This document shows positions 1 through 12,448 of a stretch of DNA of 41,269 bases, in pieces. Position numbers and translations under genes: made by a program. Below the pieces are notes generated by a model. That model did not search any database. It had not been told where the DNA came from and was given only the letters and a program-made list of their open reading frames with translations. The stretch is from Traorella massiliensis (GTDB lineage Bacteria; Bacillota_I; Bacilli_A; Erysipelotrichales; Erysipelotrichaceae). Positions within the stretch are counted from its first letter, which is position 1, and every line of letters starts with the position of its first letter. The stretch is taken from assembly GCF_900104665.1 (NCBI RefSeq), contig NZ_LT629963.1, positions 1-41,269 on the forward strand. Reading direction: 5' to 3'.

Positions 1-19
1 AAAAAAAGTAAAAAAAATA

Positions 20-48
20 TTGACAGAGGGAGGGGGAGGTGGTATTAT
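20..48 (+). promoter_or_regulatory. rRNA operon promoter
   Basis: A consensus -35 box TTGACA (20-25) is followed after exactly 17 bases by TATTAT (43-48). This is a near-ideal housekeeping sigma promoter about 110 bases before 16S. An A-rich tract lies upstream (1-19) and could act as an UP-like element, but it is cut by the window edge. Further tandem promoters may lie outside the window. Confidence 0.85.
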
Positions 49-82
49 ATACAAGCACTCGCAAGAGAGCGCACGGTCTTTG

Positions 83-99
83 AAAACTGAACAAGAAAC
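83..99 (+). other. 5' arm of 16S processing stem
   Basis: The 17 bases here are perfectly complementary to 1720-1736 just downstream of 16S. Pairing would close a long stem around the 16S precursor, the usual substrate for RNase III-type cleavage. It is preceded by CTTTGAAAAC, a leader motif repeated before 23S (near 1767-1777). Confidence 0.75.
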
Positions 100-162
100 G
101 TCAATTTCGAAAGAAACAGAAAAAGGAAACAGCGAACGCAAGTTCGTTCATAAAGAGTCAAT

Positions 163-1699
<1,537 letters not shown>

Positions 1700-1924
1700 T
1701 AAGGAGAAAGCACGGAGAAGTTTCTTGTTCAGTTTTGAGAGAGCGAAGCTCTTTCAGGAAGTCGTTCTTTGAAAACCGAATAACAGAAGATAGATATAGA
1801 AAACATGATCTTTCTGAAATAGTTGGAGATGAAAATCGAGAACAGTTAGAAAACAGTAACTCAAGAAACCAAAGGAAATTGGTAAGCGGCAAGGAGAAAA
1901 CCTTGGAAAAAAACGAAGACTTAA
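1700..1924 (+). other. 16S-23S internal transcribed spacer, no tRNA
   Basis: The spacer is about 225 bases. I see no cloverleaf-like tRNA-Ile or tRNA-Ala sequence. It holds the 3' arm of the 16S stem (1720-1736) and, after a CTTTGAAAAC motif, the 5' arm of the 23S stem (1772-1786), whose perfect partner is 4839-4853. An inverted repeat GAGCGAAGCTC lies at 1741-1751. Confidence 0.8.
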
Positions 1925-4818
<2,894 letters not shown>

Positions 4819-4838
4819 CAGAAGGAAGATCAAATCAG

Positions 4839-4853
4839 CTGTTATTCGGTTTT
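4839..4853 (+). other. 3' arm of 23S processing stem
   Basis: CTGTTATTCGGTTTT is the exact reverse complement of 1772-1786 in the 16S-23S spacer. The two arms would close a 15-bp stem around pre-23S. Confidence 0.75.
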
Positions 4854-4871
4854 GAGGGAACGACCTCAGAG

Positions 4872-4986
4872 ATCTGGTGGCGACAGCCAAGTGGACACAC
4901 CTGTACCCATCCCGAACACAGAAGTTAAGCACTTGCACGGTGACAATAGCCGGGCCTGCCCCTGTGAAGATAACTCGCTGCCAGAT
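4872..4986 (+). rRNA. rrf: 5S ribosomal RNA
   Basis: The sequence has the typical 5S pattern, with ATCTGG at the 5' end pairing CCAGAT at the 3' end and the conserved CCCATCCCGAACACAGAAGTTAAG core. The length is about 115 bases. It follows 23S by about 50 bases and is followed directly by a terminator. No tRNA cluster follows. Confidence 0.95.
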
Positions 4987-4990
4987 GATC

Positions 4991-5015
4991 GGCTCACTCT
5001 TGTGAGTCTTTTTTT
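4991..5015 (+). terminator. rRNA operon intrinsic terminator
   Basis: A 7-bp stem GGCTCAC/GTGAGTC (one G-U pair) is followed by a run of seven T. It lies immediately after 5S. Confidence 0.85.
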
Positions 5016-5072
5016 ATATACTAGATTTAAGAGTAATCAAAGCATTTGATAGAAGTAATTTTTCAACGAGTG

Positions 5073-5081
5073 TGCTATAAT
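5073..5081 (+). promoter_or_regulatory. Extended -10 promoter of femX-tsa operon
   Basis: TGCTATAAT is a perfect extended -10 element. No good -35 box is seen 17 bases upstream. It lies 18 bases before the first gene of the operon, just after the rRNA terminator. Confidence 0.6.
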
Positions 5082-5098
5082 ACAACAGGAGGCTAGAT

Positions 5099-6310
5099 AT
5101 GTTTATTTTTAGAGAAAATATAGAACCTAAAGAACATGATGAGTTTGTAAAGAATCATCCTTTATGTGCACTTCTTCAGTCATCTTCATGGGCGAGCGTT
5201 AAAGATAATTGGGATCATGTTATTGTAGGGGTTGAAGAAGAGGGTCATTTAGTTGGTTCAAGTCTTGTATTAATAAAAAGACTTCCTTGGTCACTGACGA
5301 TGATGTATATACCAAGAGGTCCTATTATGGATTACGAAAATAAGGAATTAGTTGCTTTTTATCTTGATTCGTTAAAAAAATGGGCAAAAAAATACCATTG
5401 TTTATTTATTAAATTTGATCCAGGTATTCGTATTCGTGAATTTCTAGTAAAAGATAAAGATAAAACTCCTTATCAGGATAACGTACAAACTATCATTCGA
5501 AATATTGAATATGGTGGTGGCCGCCATCTCGGATTCACTATTGATATGATGGATACGATCCAGCCAAGATTTCAAATGGGTGTGCATAAATGTGATGATT
5601 TCTCAAAATATGTACAAAAAGATGTTCGAAAATCAAAAAATGCTGCTTTAAGAAAGCATGTAGAAGTAAAGCGTTATGGAATTGAAATGGTTGATGTATT
5701 TTCAGATCTCATGCATCAAACAGAGGTTCGTAAAGGTGTCGCATTAAGAAATCGTGATTACTTTAAAAAATTAATGGAAGTCTATCAGGATCATGCTTAT
5801 CTTTTTTTATGCAGTGTAGATCCTACAATTCGAGGCAATGAAGTAAAAATGCGACTTCAGGAAATTGAAAATGAATTAAAACAAGATGACTTATCGCTCA
5901 ACCAGATAGATCGTCTTGAAATTGAACGTAAAAACATGACAGAAGAATGGAAATCGCTTGAAGAAGTTCTTCAAAAATATGATTCAACTACTTATATTGC
6001 TGGAGCCTTAATGATTGGTTTTGGAAATACGGTTGAAATGTTATATGCGGGTATGAATGAGGATTTTAAAAGCTTTAAACCACAGTTTCTTTCTCATTTT
6101 ATTCGTTTTCAATATGTTTTTGAACAAGGCTATGAGTATGCCTGTATGGGTGGCGTAGAAGGTACTTTGGATGATGGCTTGACAGGTTATAAGTCAAAAT
6201 TCAACGCACTTGTCAGTGAGTATATTGGTGAATTTGATTTACCAGTAAATCATCTTTTATATCGCTTAAGTCGTATGGCTTATACAATTAGAAAGAAGAG
6301 AAAATTATGA
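5099..6310 (+). CDS. FemABX-type peptidoglycan bridge aminoacyltransferase
   Basis: This 403-residue protein resembles the FemA/FemX/MurM family. These soluble transferases use aminoacyl-tRNA to add the first or later cross-bridge residues to the lysine side chain of lipid-linked peptidoglycan precursors. Two GNAT-like halves are suggested, with a strongly charged heptad-rich helical arm at about residues 246-294. That coiled-coil arm is a family hallmark. The C-terminal part carries the segment YACMGGVEGTLDDGLTGYKS (348-367), resembling the family's final conserved glycine-rich region. A good SD, AGGAGG, sits 6 bases before the ATG. It is the first gene of an operon whose next four genes overlap by 4 bases each, so it is cotranscribed with t6A tRNA-modification genes. 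Which residue it adds cannot be read from sequence. The family call is firm; the exact member is not. Confidence 0.85.
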   Translation: MFIFRENIEPKEHDEFVKNHPLCALLQSSSWASVKDNWDHVIVGVEEEGHLVGSSLVLIKRLPWSLTMMYIPRGPIMDYENKELVAFYLDSLKKWAKKYHCLFIKFDPGIRIREFLVKDKDKTPYQDNVQTIIRNIEYGGGRHLGFTIDMMDTIQPRFQMGVHKCDDFSKYVQKDVRKSKNAALRKHVEVKRYGIEMVDVFSDLMHQTEVRKGVALRNRDYFKKLMEVYQDHAYLFLCSVDPTIRGNEVKMRLQEIENELKQDDLSLNQIDRLEIERKNMTEEWKSLEEVLQKYDSTTYIAGALMIGFGNTVEMLYAGMNEDFKSFKPQFLSHFIRFQYVFEQGYEYACMGGVEGTLDDGLTGYKSKFNALVSEYIGEFDLPVNHLLYRLSRMAYTIRKKRKL

Positions 6311-6750
6311 AAATTGTGATTCATTCAAAAAAAGAAACAGAGTTATTAGGAAAAAAGTTAGGAGAATTATCTTTTAAAGGAATGTGTATTACTTTAAACG
6401 GTGATCTTGGTGCTGGGAAAACAACTCTTACGAAAAGTATTGGAAAAGGCATGGGTATTGAGAAAACAATCAGTTCACCAACATTTACGATCCTAAAAAT
6501 ATATAAAGGAGAAATTCCTCTTTATCATATTGATGCTTATCGTTTAGAGGGAATCGATCAAGATCTTGGATTTGAAGAAGTCCTTCAAGGCGATGGTGTT
6601 TGTGTCATTGAGTGGGGCGAATTCATCAAAGACATTTTGCCTGCTGAAAGACTTGATATTTCTATATATGCTCAGAAAGATGAAGAAAGAATTTTTGAAA
6701 TAAATGCTTGTGGAAAGCGTTATGAAGAGTTATTGGAGAAACTAGTATGA
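6307..6750 (+). CDS. tsaE: tRNA t6A biosynthesis ATPase TsaE
   Basis: A 147-residue P-loop ATPase that works with TsaB and TsaD to place threonylcarbamoyl on adenosine 37 of ANN-decoding tRNAs. Walker A is GDLGAGKTT (32-40). Family motifs SPTF (57-60), HIDAYR (74-79) and IEWGE (101-105) are all present. The length is typical. The start ATG overlaps the stop of the upstream fem gene (ATGA), indicating translational coupling. tsaB and tsaD lie directly downstream; tsaC is not in the window. Confidence 0.95.
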   Translation: MKIVIHSKKETELLGKKLGELSFKGMCITLNGDLGAGKTTLTKSIGKGMGIEKTISSPTFTILKIYKGEIPLYHIDAYRLEGIDQDLGFEEVLQGDGVCVIEWGEFIKDILPAERLDISIYAQKDEERIFEINACGKRYEELLEKLV

Positions 6751-7337
6751 AAACATTGGTATTAGATACTTGTCATAAATATATTGTAGCTGGCTGTTTT
6801 GAAGATGATAAATGTCTGAGTTCATGGAATGAATGGGCATGGAAACAACAAAGTGAGCGTTTTTTTGAAGTCTTAGATGATTGTATGAAAAAAGCAGGAT
6901 GGGAATGTGATCAGATCGATCAAATCATCTTGACTGATGGTCCAGGAAGTTATACAGGAGAACGTATTGCGATGACTTTCGCAAAAGTGTTGTGTACACA
7001 AAAGCCTATTGATTTATACACGATTCCGACTTATTTGATCTTCGCAGGAAAAAATAACGGGGAAGTAATCTTAGATGCACGAAGCAATCGCGTTTACTGT
7101 GGAACTTGTGAAAATGGAAAACTCATCAGTGAAAGTATCAAGACATTGGATGAAGTTAAAGAAGATCAAGAAAATGGAGTACATATTATGGGTGATTCCT
7201 ATCTTCTTGGTAATGAAAAAGAGAATATTGACTTAGCAGCAAACTTTATGGCTGTCAAAGATGCCTGGAAGAAAGTAACAAACGTACATACTTTAACACC
7301 TCATTATTTGAAAAGTAAGGAAGAATTAGTTAAATGA
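6747..7337 (+). CDS. tsaB: tRNA t6A biosynthesis protein TsaB
   Basis: A 196-residue ASKHA-fold protein, the inactive paralogue and dimer partner of TsaD in the t6A complex. The hallmark loop is visible as DGPGSYTGERIA (64-75), against the usual GPGSFTGLRIG. The N-terminal strand MKTLVLDTCHKYIVAG matches the phosphate-1 loop region. The protein is somewhat shorter than the roughly 230 residues of many homologues, mainly because the C-terminal part is compact. It overlaps tsaE by ATGA and rimI by ATGA, which supports a coupled operon. Confidence 0.93.
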   Translation: MKTLVLDTCHKYIVAGCFEDDKCLSSWNEWAWKQQSERFFEVLDDCMKKAGWECDQIDQIILTDGPGSYTGERIAMTFAKVLCTQKPIDLYTIPTYLIFAGKNNGEVILDARSNRVYCGTCENGKLISESIKTLDEVKEDQENGVHIMGDSYLLGNEKENIDLAANFMAVKDAWKKVTNVHTLTPHYLKSKEELVK

Positions 7338-7777
7338 TCAGAGAAATGACACTGGATGATTTAGATCAGGTAATGGAAATCGAAAAAGAAGCTTTTGATG
7401 AACATTGGAAACGTCAGGATTTTGAATATGAGATTCTAGAGAATGAGTTTTCAAAGATGATGGTTTATGAAAAAGATGGTTTAATTTTAGGAATAATTGG
7501 CTATTATATTCTTTTCGATGATGCCCAAATCACAACACTGGCGGTATTAGATCAGGCAAAGCGCCAGGGAATTGCTTTAAAATTGATGACATATGCCATT
7601 GAACAATGTGATTGTGAAAAATGCAGTGTCCTTTCATTAGAAGTTAGAAAAAGTAATGAAGCTGCGATTCACTTATATGAGAAATGTGGTTTTCATGAGA
7701 TGAATATACGGAAAGGCTATTATGAAGATGGTGAGGATGCCCTTTTCATGATGAAAGCTTTAGGAGGAAATATATGA
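7334..7777 (+). CDS. rimI: Ribosomal protein S18-alanine N-acetyltransferase RimI
   Basis: A 147-residue GNAT acetyltransferase. The acetyl-CoA loop region is AKRQGIALKLM, followed by the typical SLEVRKSNEAAIHLYEKCGF segment and a C-terminal YYEDGEDALFMMK of the RimI type. The expected reaction is acetylation of the N-terminal alanine of ribosomal protein S18, though some homologues have other or broader protein targets. Placement between tsaB and tsaD, with 4-base overlaps at both ends, is the common Firmicutes arrangement and supports the name. Confidence 0.9.
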   Translation: MIREMTLDDLDQVMEIEKEAFDEHWKRQDFEYEILENEFSKMMVYEKDGLILGIIGYYILFDDAQITTLAVLDQAKRQGIALKLMTYAIEQCDCEKCSVLSLEVRKSNEAAIHLYEKCGFHEMNIRKGYYEDGEDALFMMKALGGNI

Positions 7778-8781
7778 GTAAAATACTAGCAATTGAATCA
7801 AGCTGTGATGAAACAGCAGCAGCTGTAATTGAGGATGAACATATTGTTTTAGCCAATGTTGTAGCAACGCAGATTGATGTACATAAAGAATATGGAGGAG
7901 TAATACCAGAAATTGCTTCACGTATTCATATTGAAAACATTTCAATGGTAATTGCTGAATGTTTAAAAAAGGCAAATTTAAAGATGGAAGATATTGATGC
8001 GGTAGCCTTTACACAAGGCCCTGGACTTATTGGCAGCTTACATGTAGGGGTACAGGCGGCAAAGACATTAGCGTGGGCTTTTAAGAAGCCACTAGTACCT
8101 GTCCATCACATCGCAGGTCATATTTATGCCAATCGACTAGTCAGTGAACTTCATTTTCCATTGCTGGCTCTTGTTGTCAGCGGTGGACATACAGAGCTGA
8201 TTTATATGAAAGATGAATGGAGCTTTGAGGTTTTGGGTACAACGCAGGATGATGCGATTGGAGAAGCTTTTGATAAGGTTGGCAGAGTATTAGGGCTTCC
8301 TTATCCAGGCGGCGTTTATATCGATAAGTTATCAAAACAAGGAAAAAATATTTATAAACTGCCAAAACCAAAACCAGAGAAAGAATTGGATTTTTCATTT
8401 TCAGGTCTTAAATCAGGAGTGTTGCAATTTATTAAACGTATGGAACGTCAAAATGAGACATTTAAACCTGAAGATCTGGCTTGTTCCTTCCAAGAAACAG
8501 CGATTAACTGCCTATTAGAAAGAGCTGATAAAGCATTAGAACGCTATGATGTGAAACAGTTTGTATTAGCGGGCGGAGTAGCGGCTAATAGCTGTCTGCG
8601 TGAGCATGTTTTAAATGATCTACAGAAAAAATATCCAGCTGTTGAATGTTTGATACCGCCATTATCTTGCTGTACAGATAATGCAGCTATGATCGGGGTT
8701 GCTGGTAGTGTTGCTTATCGTCATGGAATACGTGCAGATTTTGATGTAAGTGCTGATCCAGGAATGGATATTGAAAGTTAA
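7774..8781 (+). CDS. tsaD: tRNA N6-adenosine threonylcarbamoyltransferase TsaD
   Basis: A 335-residue catalytic subunit that transfers threonylcarbamoyl from threonylcarbamoyl-AMP to A37 of tRNA. Visible signatures are IESSCDETAAAVI (7-19), the metal-binding HHIAGH segment (111-116, histidines 112 and 116), VSGGHTEL (135-142), the glycine-rich AGGVAANSCLR stretch and a C-terminal CTDNAAMIG. The length is normal. Its ATG overlaps the rimI stop and has a strong SD (AGGAGG). It is the last gene of the operon, and a separate promoter for rex follows within 60 bases. Confidence 0.97.
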   Translation: MSKILAIESSCDETAAAVIEDEHIVLANVVATQIDVHKEYGGVIPEIASRIHIENISMVIAECLKKANLKMEDIDAVAFTQGPGLIGSLHVGVQAAKTLAWAFKKPLVPVHHIAGHIYANRLVSELHFPLLALVVSGGHTELIYMKDEWSFEVLGTTQDDAIGEAFDKVGRVLGLPYPGGVYIDKLSKQGKNIYKLPKPKPEKELDFSFSGLKSGVLQFIKRMERQNETFKPEDLACSFQETAINCLLERADKALERYDVKQFVLAGGVAANSCLREHVLNDLQKKYPAVECLIPPLSCCTDNAAMIGVAGSVAYRHGIRADFDVSADPGMDIES

Positions 8782-8794
8782 ATAAATTAGAATA

Positions 8795-8823
8795 TTCACA
8801 AAGATTTGCTTTTGTGATATACT
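8795..8823 (+). promoter_or_regulatory. rex promoter with inverted repeat in the spacer
   Basis: TTCACA (8795-8800), a 17-base spacer and TATACT (8818-8823) form a promoter with an extended TG at 8815-8816. A perfect 7-bp inverted repeat TCACAAA/TTTGTGA (8796-8802 and 8811-8817) occupies the -35 and spacer. It could be an operator. Its half-sites face the opposite way from the canonical Rex site (TTGTGA then TCACAA), so self-regulation by Rex is uncertain. Confidence 0.65.
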
Positions 8824-8839
8824 AATTATAGGTGATCAT

Positions 8840-9478
8840 ATGACAAATAAAAATGTGCCAAAGGCAACACTACAAAGATATCCACTATATCTAAAAGCTT
8901 TAAGAAAGCTCTCAAATTCGGGCGTTGAGCGAATTTTATCCAAAGAGTTGAGTGAATTTGTAAATATTGAACCGACAACGATACGTCGTGATTTTTCATT
9001 TCTTGGTAATCTTGGAAAGCAAGGATATGGGTATGATGTATCAAAATTAATTGATATTTTTTCACAAGAACTGGGGCTAGAATTTGATGAAAAAATTATT
9101 CTAATTGGAGCTGGTAACCTTGGACGTGCTTTGATGAAATACAATAAGTGGAATTATGTGGTTGGAGAAATCACTTGTGCTTTTGATGTATCCCCGGATC
9201 GTCAAGGGGTACGTTTCGGTATACCGGTCTATGATCTTAGTGAATTAGAAGAAAAAATTCCTCAGGGATGCCGTATCGCAATTCTAACGGCCAGCACTGA
9301 AATCCAACAGACAGTGGATCGATTAGTAAATTGTGGCATCGTAGGTATTGTTGATTTTACTCATGAGCACATTCAAGTGCCAAAAGGGGTTGCAATTAAG
9401 TACATTGATGTAGTATCATCTATACAGGAGCTTGTTTTTGAGACAAATGCTTTAAATAAAAAAACGGCAAAGAAATGA
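8840..9478 (+). CDS. rex: Redox-sensing transcriptional repressor Rex
   Basis: A 212-residue repressor that senses the NADH/NAD+ ratio and controls fermentation and respiration genes. The N-terminal winged-helix domain (about 1-80) includes the recognition segment EPTTIRRDFSFLGNLGKQGYGYDV. The C-terminal Rossmann domain starts with GAGNLGRAL (90-98). The length is typical of Rex. It has its own promoter after tsaD. Downstream comes the T-box leader of asnS. Candidate regulated genes here would be fermentative ones, but I could not find a canonical Rex operator in the window. Confidence 0.95.
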   Translation: MTNKNVPKATLQRYPLYLKALRKLSNSGVERILSKELSEFVNIEPTTIRRDFSFLGNLGKQGYGYDVSKLIDIFSQELGLEFDEKIILIGAGNLGRALMKYNKWNYVVGEITCAFDVSPDRQGVRFGIPVYDLSELEEKIPQGCRIAILTASTEIQQTVDRLVNCGIVGIVDFTHEHIQVPKGVAIKYIDVVSSIQELVFETNALNKKTAKK

Positions 9479-9494
9479 GTCACCCATTGACTCC

Positions 9495-9685
9495 CTTATT
9501 AGCGACTTCATGATGGTGAAAGATGGAGAAGGGAAAATGAGCGTGGAACACTCATGGAGCTGAACCGGAGAAATCAAGTAGACGGTTACGCGGGCAGGCG
9601 TTATATGCATAAAAGATGCGTATCAATAGATGCGAATCAGGATGGCACCGCGTTATTACGTTCCTGAATAGGAACGTTTTTTTTT
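9495..9685 (+). promoter_or_regulatory. T-box riboswitch, asparagine-specific
   Basis: The leader upstream of asnS carries the T-box antiterminator core AGGATGGCACCGCG (9639-9652) followed by a terminator hairpin with a T run. In the stem I 3' region, AAC (9547-9549) directly precedes ACTCATGGAG, the usual position of the specifier codon; AAC encodes asparagine. The antiterminator bulge reads TGGC (9643-9646), which would pair with a tRNA 3' end GCCA, and tRNA-Asn normally has discriminator G73. Uncharged tRNA-Asn should therefore stabilise the antiterminator and turn on asnS. The 5' boundary is approximate. Confidence 0.88.
9658..9685 (+). terminator. T-box regulated terminator
   Basis: ACGTTCCTGAATAGGAACGT forms an 8-bp GC-containing stem followed by a long T run. 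Its 5' arm directly follows the T-box core and would be sequestered when the antiterminator forms. Confidence 0.9.
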
Positions 9686-9704
9686 AAGAAAAAGGAGAAA
9701 AGAT

Positions 9705-11087
9705 ATGTTTGAATTTATGACAATTCGGGAATTGTATGAGATGGTTCAGTCACAGAATCACATGGAATTGGATTCTATTGAGTATGTGCAATTACAGGGA
9801 TGGGTCAGAACGAATCGCTGTAATGGCAAACTTGGTTTTATTGAACTTAATGATGGAACTTATTTTAGAAATGCACAGCTGGTTTATCAGACAACTTTGA
9901 AAAACTTTGAAGAAGTGCGTCATTATCGTACAGGAACTGCATTAACGATTACAGGTAAGTTTATATTGACACCGGAGGGGAAGCAGCCATTTGAAATACA
10001 GGTTACAGAAAGTATATTGGAAGGTGACTGTGATGAAGATTATCCATTGCAGAAAAAACGTCATAGTTTTGAATATCTGCGAGAAATTCCACACATTCGC
10101 CCACGTGCAAATACGTATTATGCTGTTTTCCGTTTAAGAAGCGTTCTTTCTATGGCTATTCATGAATTTTTCCAGGATCAGGGCTTTGTCTATGTACATA
10201 CGCCAATCATCACTGGAAATGATGGTGAAGGTGCTGGAGAAATGTTCAAGGCAACAGTACGTAGTGATGATAAATATGATGAGGATTTTTTCGGTAAAGA
10301 AGCTTATCTGACAGTTACAGGCCAGTTGCATGTGGAGGCATTCGCATTAGCTTTTCGTGATGTCTATACGTTTGGACCAGCCTTTAGAGCTGAAAATTCG
10401 AATACCCCATTCCATGCTTCAGAATTCTGGATGATCGAACCGGAAATTGCTTTTGCAGATCTAAATGACAATATGAATCTGATTGAAGATATGATCAAAT
10501 ACTGTATTGATTATGTGCTGGAAAATGCACCAGAAGAAATGAAATTCTTCAATACGATGATCGATCATGAGGTCATGGATCGACTCAATATGATTCGCAA
10601 CAGTGAATTTAAACGTATGACTTATACAGAAGCGATCGAAATATTAGAAAAGGCTGATGTGAAGTTCGAAAATAAGGTTGAATGGGGAATGGACCTTAAC
10701 CGTGAACATGAACGTTATATTTGTGAACAGATCGTTCATGGCCCAGTATTCTTAACAGATTATCCAAAAGATATCAAAGCATTCTATATGCGTATGAATG
10801 ACGATGGCAAAACAGTGGCTGCATGTGATCTTCTCGTTCCAGGAGTAGGGGAACTTGTAGGGGGCAGCCAGCGTGAAGAACGTTATGATGTTTTGAAGAA
10901 GAGAATGGAAGAAATGGGCATGAAAACAGAAAATTTGGAATGGTATATGGATCTAAGACGTTTTGGCGGCTGTAAGCATGCTGGATTTGGTTTAGGCTTT
11001 GACCGTTTCTTAATGTATTTGACAGGTGTTGGTAATATTCGTGACACTGAACCATTCCCAAGAACACCAAGAAATCTGATATTCTAG
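9705..11087 (+). CDS. asnS: Asparagine--tRNA ligase
   Basis: A 460-residue class IIb synthetase charging tRNA-Asn. The N-terminal OB-fold anticodon-binding domain (about 15-115) contains [11 protein letters not shown]. The class II catalytic core follows, with motif 2 around [21 protein letters not shown] and motif 3 as [29 protein letters not shown] at the C-terminus. The combination of AENSNT and the motif 3 ending distinguishes it from aspartyl enzymes. The first ATG has an SD (AAGGAG) 7 bases upstream; the in-frame ATG 12 bases later is less well placed. Expression is controlled by the Asn T-box directly upstream. Confidence 0.97.
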   Translation: MFEFMTIRELYEMVQSQNHMELDSIEYVQLQGWVRTNRCNGKLGFIELNDGTYFRNAQLVYQTTLKNFEEVRHYRTGTALTITGKFILTPEGKQPFEIQVTESILEGDCDEDYPLQKKRHSFEYLREIPHIRPRANTYYAVFRLRSVLSMAIHEFFQDQGFVYVHTPIITGNDGEGAGEMFKATVRSDDKYDEDFFGKEAYLTVTGQLHVEAFALAFRDVYTFGPAFRAENSNTPFHASEFWMIEPEIAFADLNDNMNLIEDMIKYCIDYVLENAPEEMKFFNTMIDHEVMDRLNMIRNSEFKRMTYTEAIEILEKADVKFENKVEWGMDLNREHERYICEQIVHGPVFLTDYPKDIKAFYMRMNDDGKTVAACDLLVPGVGELVGGSQREERYDVLKKRMEEMGMKTENLEWYMDLRRFGGCKHAGFGLGFDRFLMYLTGVGNIRDTEPFPRTPRNLIF

Positions 11088-11114
11088 ACTCTGTATAGGG
11101 TCTAGTTTTTTTTT
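11084..11114 (+). terminator. asnS terminator overlapping its stop codon
   Basis: CTAGAC/GTCTAG stem with an 11-base loop region, followed by nine T. The TAG stop codon (11085-11087) lies inside the 5' arm. Confidence 0.85.
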
Positions 11115-11125
11115 CGCATTTCAAC

Positions 11126-11131
11126 TATAAT
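11126..11131 (+). promoter_or_regulatory. Possible -10 box for amidase-like gene
   Basis: A perfect TATAAT lies 20 bases before the start codon, after the asnS terminator. No convincing -35 box is present because the terminator T run occupies that position. Confidence 0.4.
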
Positions 11132-11151
11132 AGTAAAGAAAGGAAAAGAAT

Positions 11152-12447
11152 ATGGCTTATGTAAAGAAACCACGAAGAAAAATTAAATGGAAAATTGCAA
11201 TTCCTTTGTTATGTTTGGTTTTAAGTGTCGTTTATCTTTTGGTAAATGTTCTTTTCCCTCGTACAGAAGATAATGAAGGTGTTCAAATATGTTCCTATTC
11301 AATTTCTAAAACATCTGCTTTATTAGAACAGGAATATGAGAGGACATATGAAATTAGCGATTATTTCTTTTATGGAGAAAATCTAAGCTTTCTTCAAGAA
11401 CCTTATGTATTAGGAGAAAGTGATGATTTATATGGGAAAACGATCCAGCTAAGAAATCTTTGTAATGATGAAAAGATATTATTCCAGTTAACAAACTCAG
11501 TGGATCAGCAGATTGATTTGGGTGAATTGGAAGATGGCTTTTATGAGGTGTATGTTGTTAATAACCTTCAAGAATATCGAATGACAAGCAGTAGTGAAAT
11601 CGATGATGTTTTTCATACGATCACACGAAATAATCAAAGTAAAAAAGTTGAAGTGATCGCAACAAATAACTATTTAAAAGATACTGAGCTGAATCACAAT
11701 TATGTATACTTGAATATAACAAGTGATAAAGTCCAGAAAGATAAGTATGATATCTTGATCGATCCATTTGGCGGTAATGATGACTATGGTACAGGAGTTC
11801 GCTGGGGTTATCAGATCAATGGACTAAATGAGAATGATGAAATGTATAAGGCAGCTTTAGTTTTAAAAGAGAAGCTGGAGGAATATGGCTTTGTTGTTGG
11901 TGTGACAAAAAATTCAATGGAGCAGCAGATCAATACAAATGGTGTTGATGGACGAGCTTATATTGGTTATGAGCATGAAGCAAAGCTATATTTGAATCTG
12001 CAGTTTAATGGGTCAGATTATTCTTCTACCAGTGGTATAGAAATCACTCATTCTTATTATTCATCTTCAGCTTTAGCGAATCAAATCATTCATGATTTAG
12101 AGGAAAATGTGGGTTTGATGGGTTCAACGCTATATCCAGGAACGATCCAGAATGGGGTTTTGACGAATACTGCTGAAAATGATGAAGGTGTTCTCTATGA
12201 TAATAATTCAGTGGTTCGTGAAACAGGTGGAGTTGCGACTGGGGCAGGCAGCATGAATGAATCAATGCGTGAAGAAAATTCTTTTGCAACCAACAATAAG
12301 AAAGGAATGCAGGCATTAATGATGCGCCTGATCTATGTTTCAAATCCAGTGGATTATAAGCTTTGGGTGGATGATTATGAAAGTATCATGAGTAGCATTG
12401 CAGATTCTATTGCTACTTATTATCAGATTGAAATTGAGGATAATTAA
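11152..12447 (+). CDS. Membrane-anchored amidase_3-like protein, probably non-catalytic
   Basis: A 431-residue protein with a basic N-terminus and one membrane segment (about 13-34), so most of it should lie outside the cell. Residues about 198-425 follow the order of the zinc N-acetylmuramoyl-L-alanine amidase fold. ILIDPFGGND (201-210) stands where active enzymes have IDPGHGG, LYLNLQFNG (279-287) where they have LFISIHAN, and LMMRLIYVSNPVDYKLW (389-405) where they have LVExGFLSNPxD. In each place the metal histidine or catalytic glutamate appears replaced. I infer a structural or regulatory wall protein rather than a hydrolase. Residues 35-197 match nothing I recognise. It sits between asnS and an ABC-F gene that starts 2 bases after its stop, so the two are probably cotranscribed. 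Confidence 0.6.
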   Translation: MAYVKKPRRKIKWKIAIPLLCLVLSVVYLLVNVLFPRTEDNEGVQICSYSISKTSALLEQEYERTYEISDYFFYGENLSFLQEPYVLGESDDLYGKTIQLRNLCNDEKILFQLTNSVDQQIDLGELEDGFYEVYVVNNLQEYRMTSSSEIDDVFHTITRNNQSKKVEVIATNNYLKDTELNHNYVYLNITSDKVQKDKYDILIDPFGGNDDYGTGVRWGYQINGLNENDEMYKAALVLKEKLEEYGFVVGVTKNSMEQQINTNGVDGRAYIGYEHEAKLYLNLQFNGSDYSSTSGIEITHSYYSSSALANQIIHDLEENVGLMGSTLYPGTIQNGVLTNTAENDEGVLYDNNSVVRETGGVATGAGSMNESMREENSFATNNKKGMQALMMRLIYVSNPVDYKLWVDDYESIMSSIADSIATYYQIEIEDN

Positions 12448-12448
12448 T

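Noticed and set aside
1700-1924. tRNA-Ile or tRNA-Ala in the rRNA spacer
   Set aside because: No cloverleaf-compatible segment or CCA end was found; the complementarity seen belongs to the rRNA processing stems.
8796-8817. Calling the inverted repeat before rex a canonical Rex operator
   Set aside because: The half-sites face the wrong way and the spacer is 8 bases, so it is reported only as an open question.
7760-9144. Minus-strand frames opposite tsaD and rex
   Set aside because: They are antisense shadows of well-identified genes with no SD or family resemblance.
12398-12448. Longer start for the ABC-F protein
   Set aside because: The extension overlaps the preceding gene, encodes a hydrophobic run unlike ABC-F N-termini, and the SD fits 12449.
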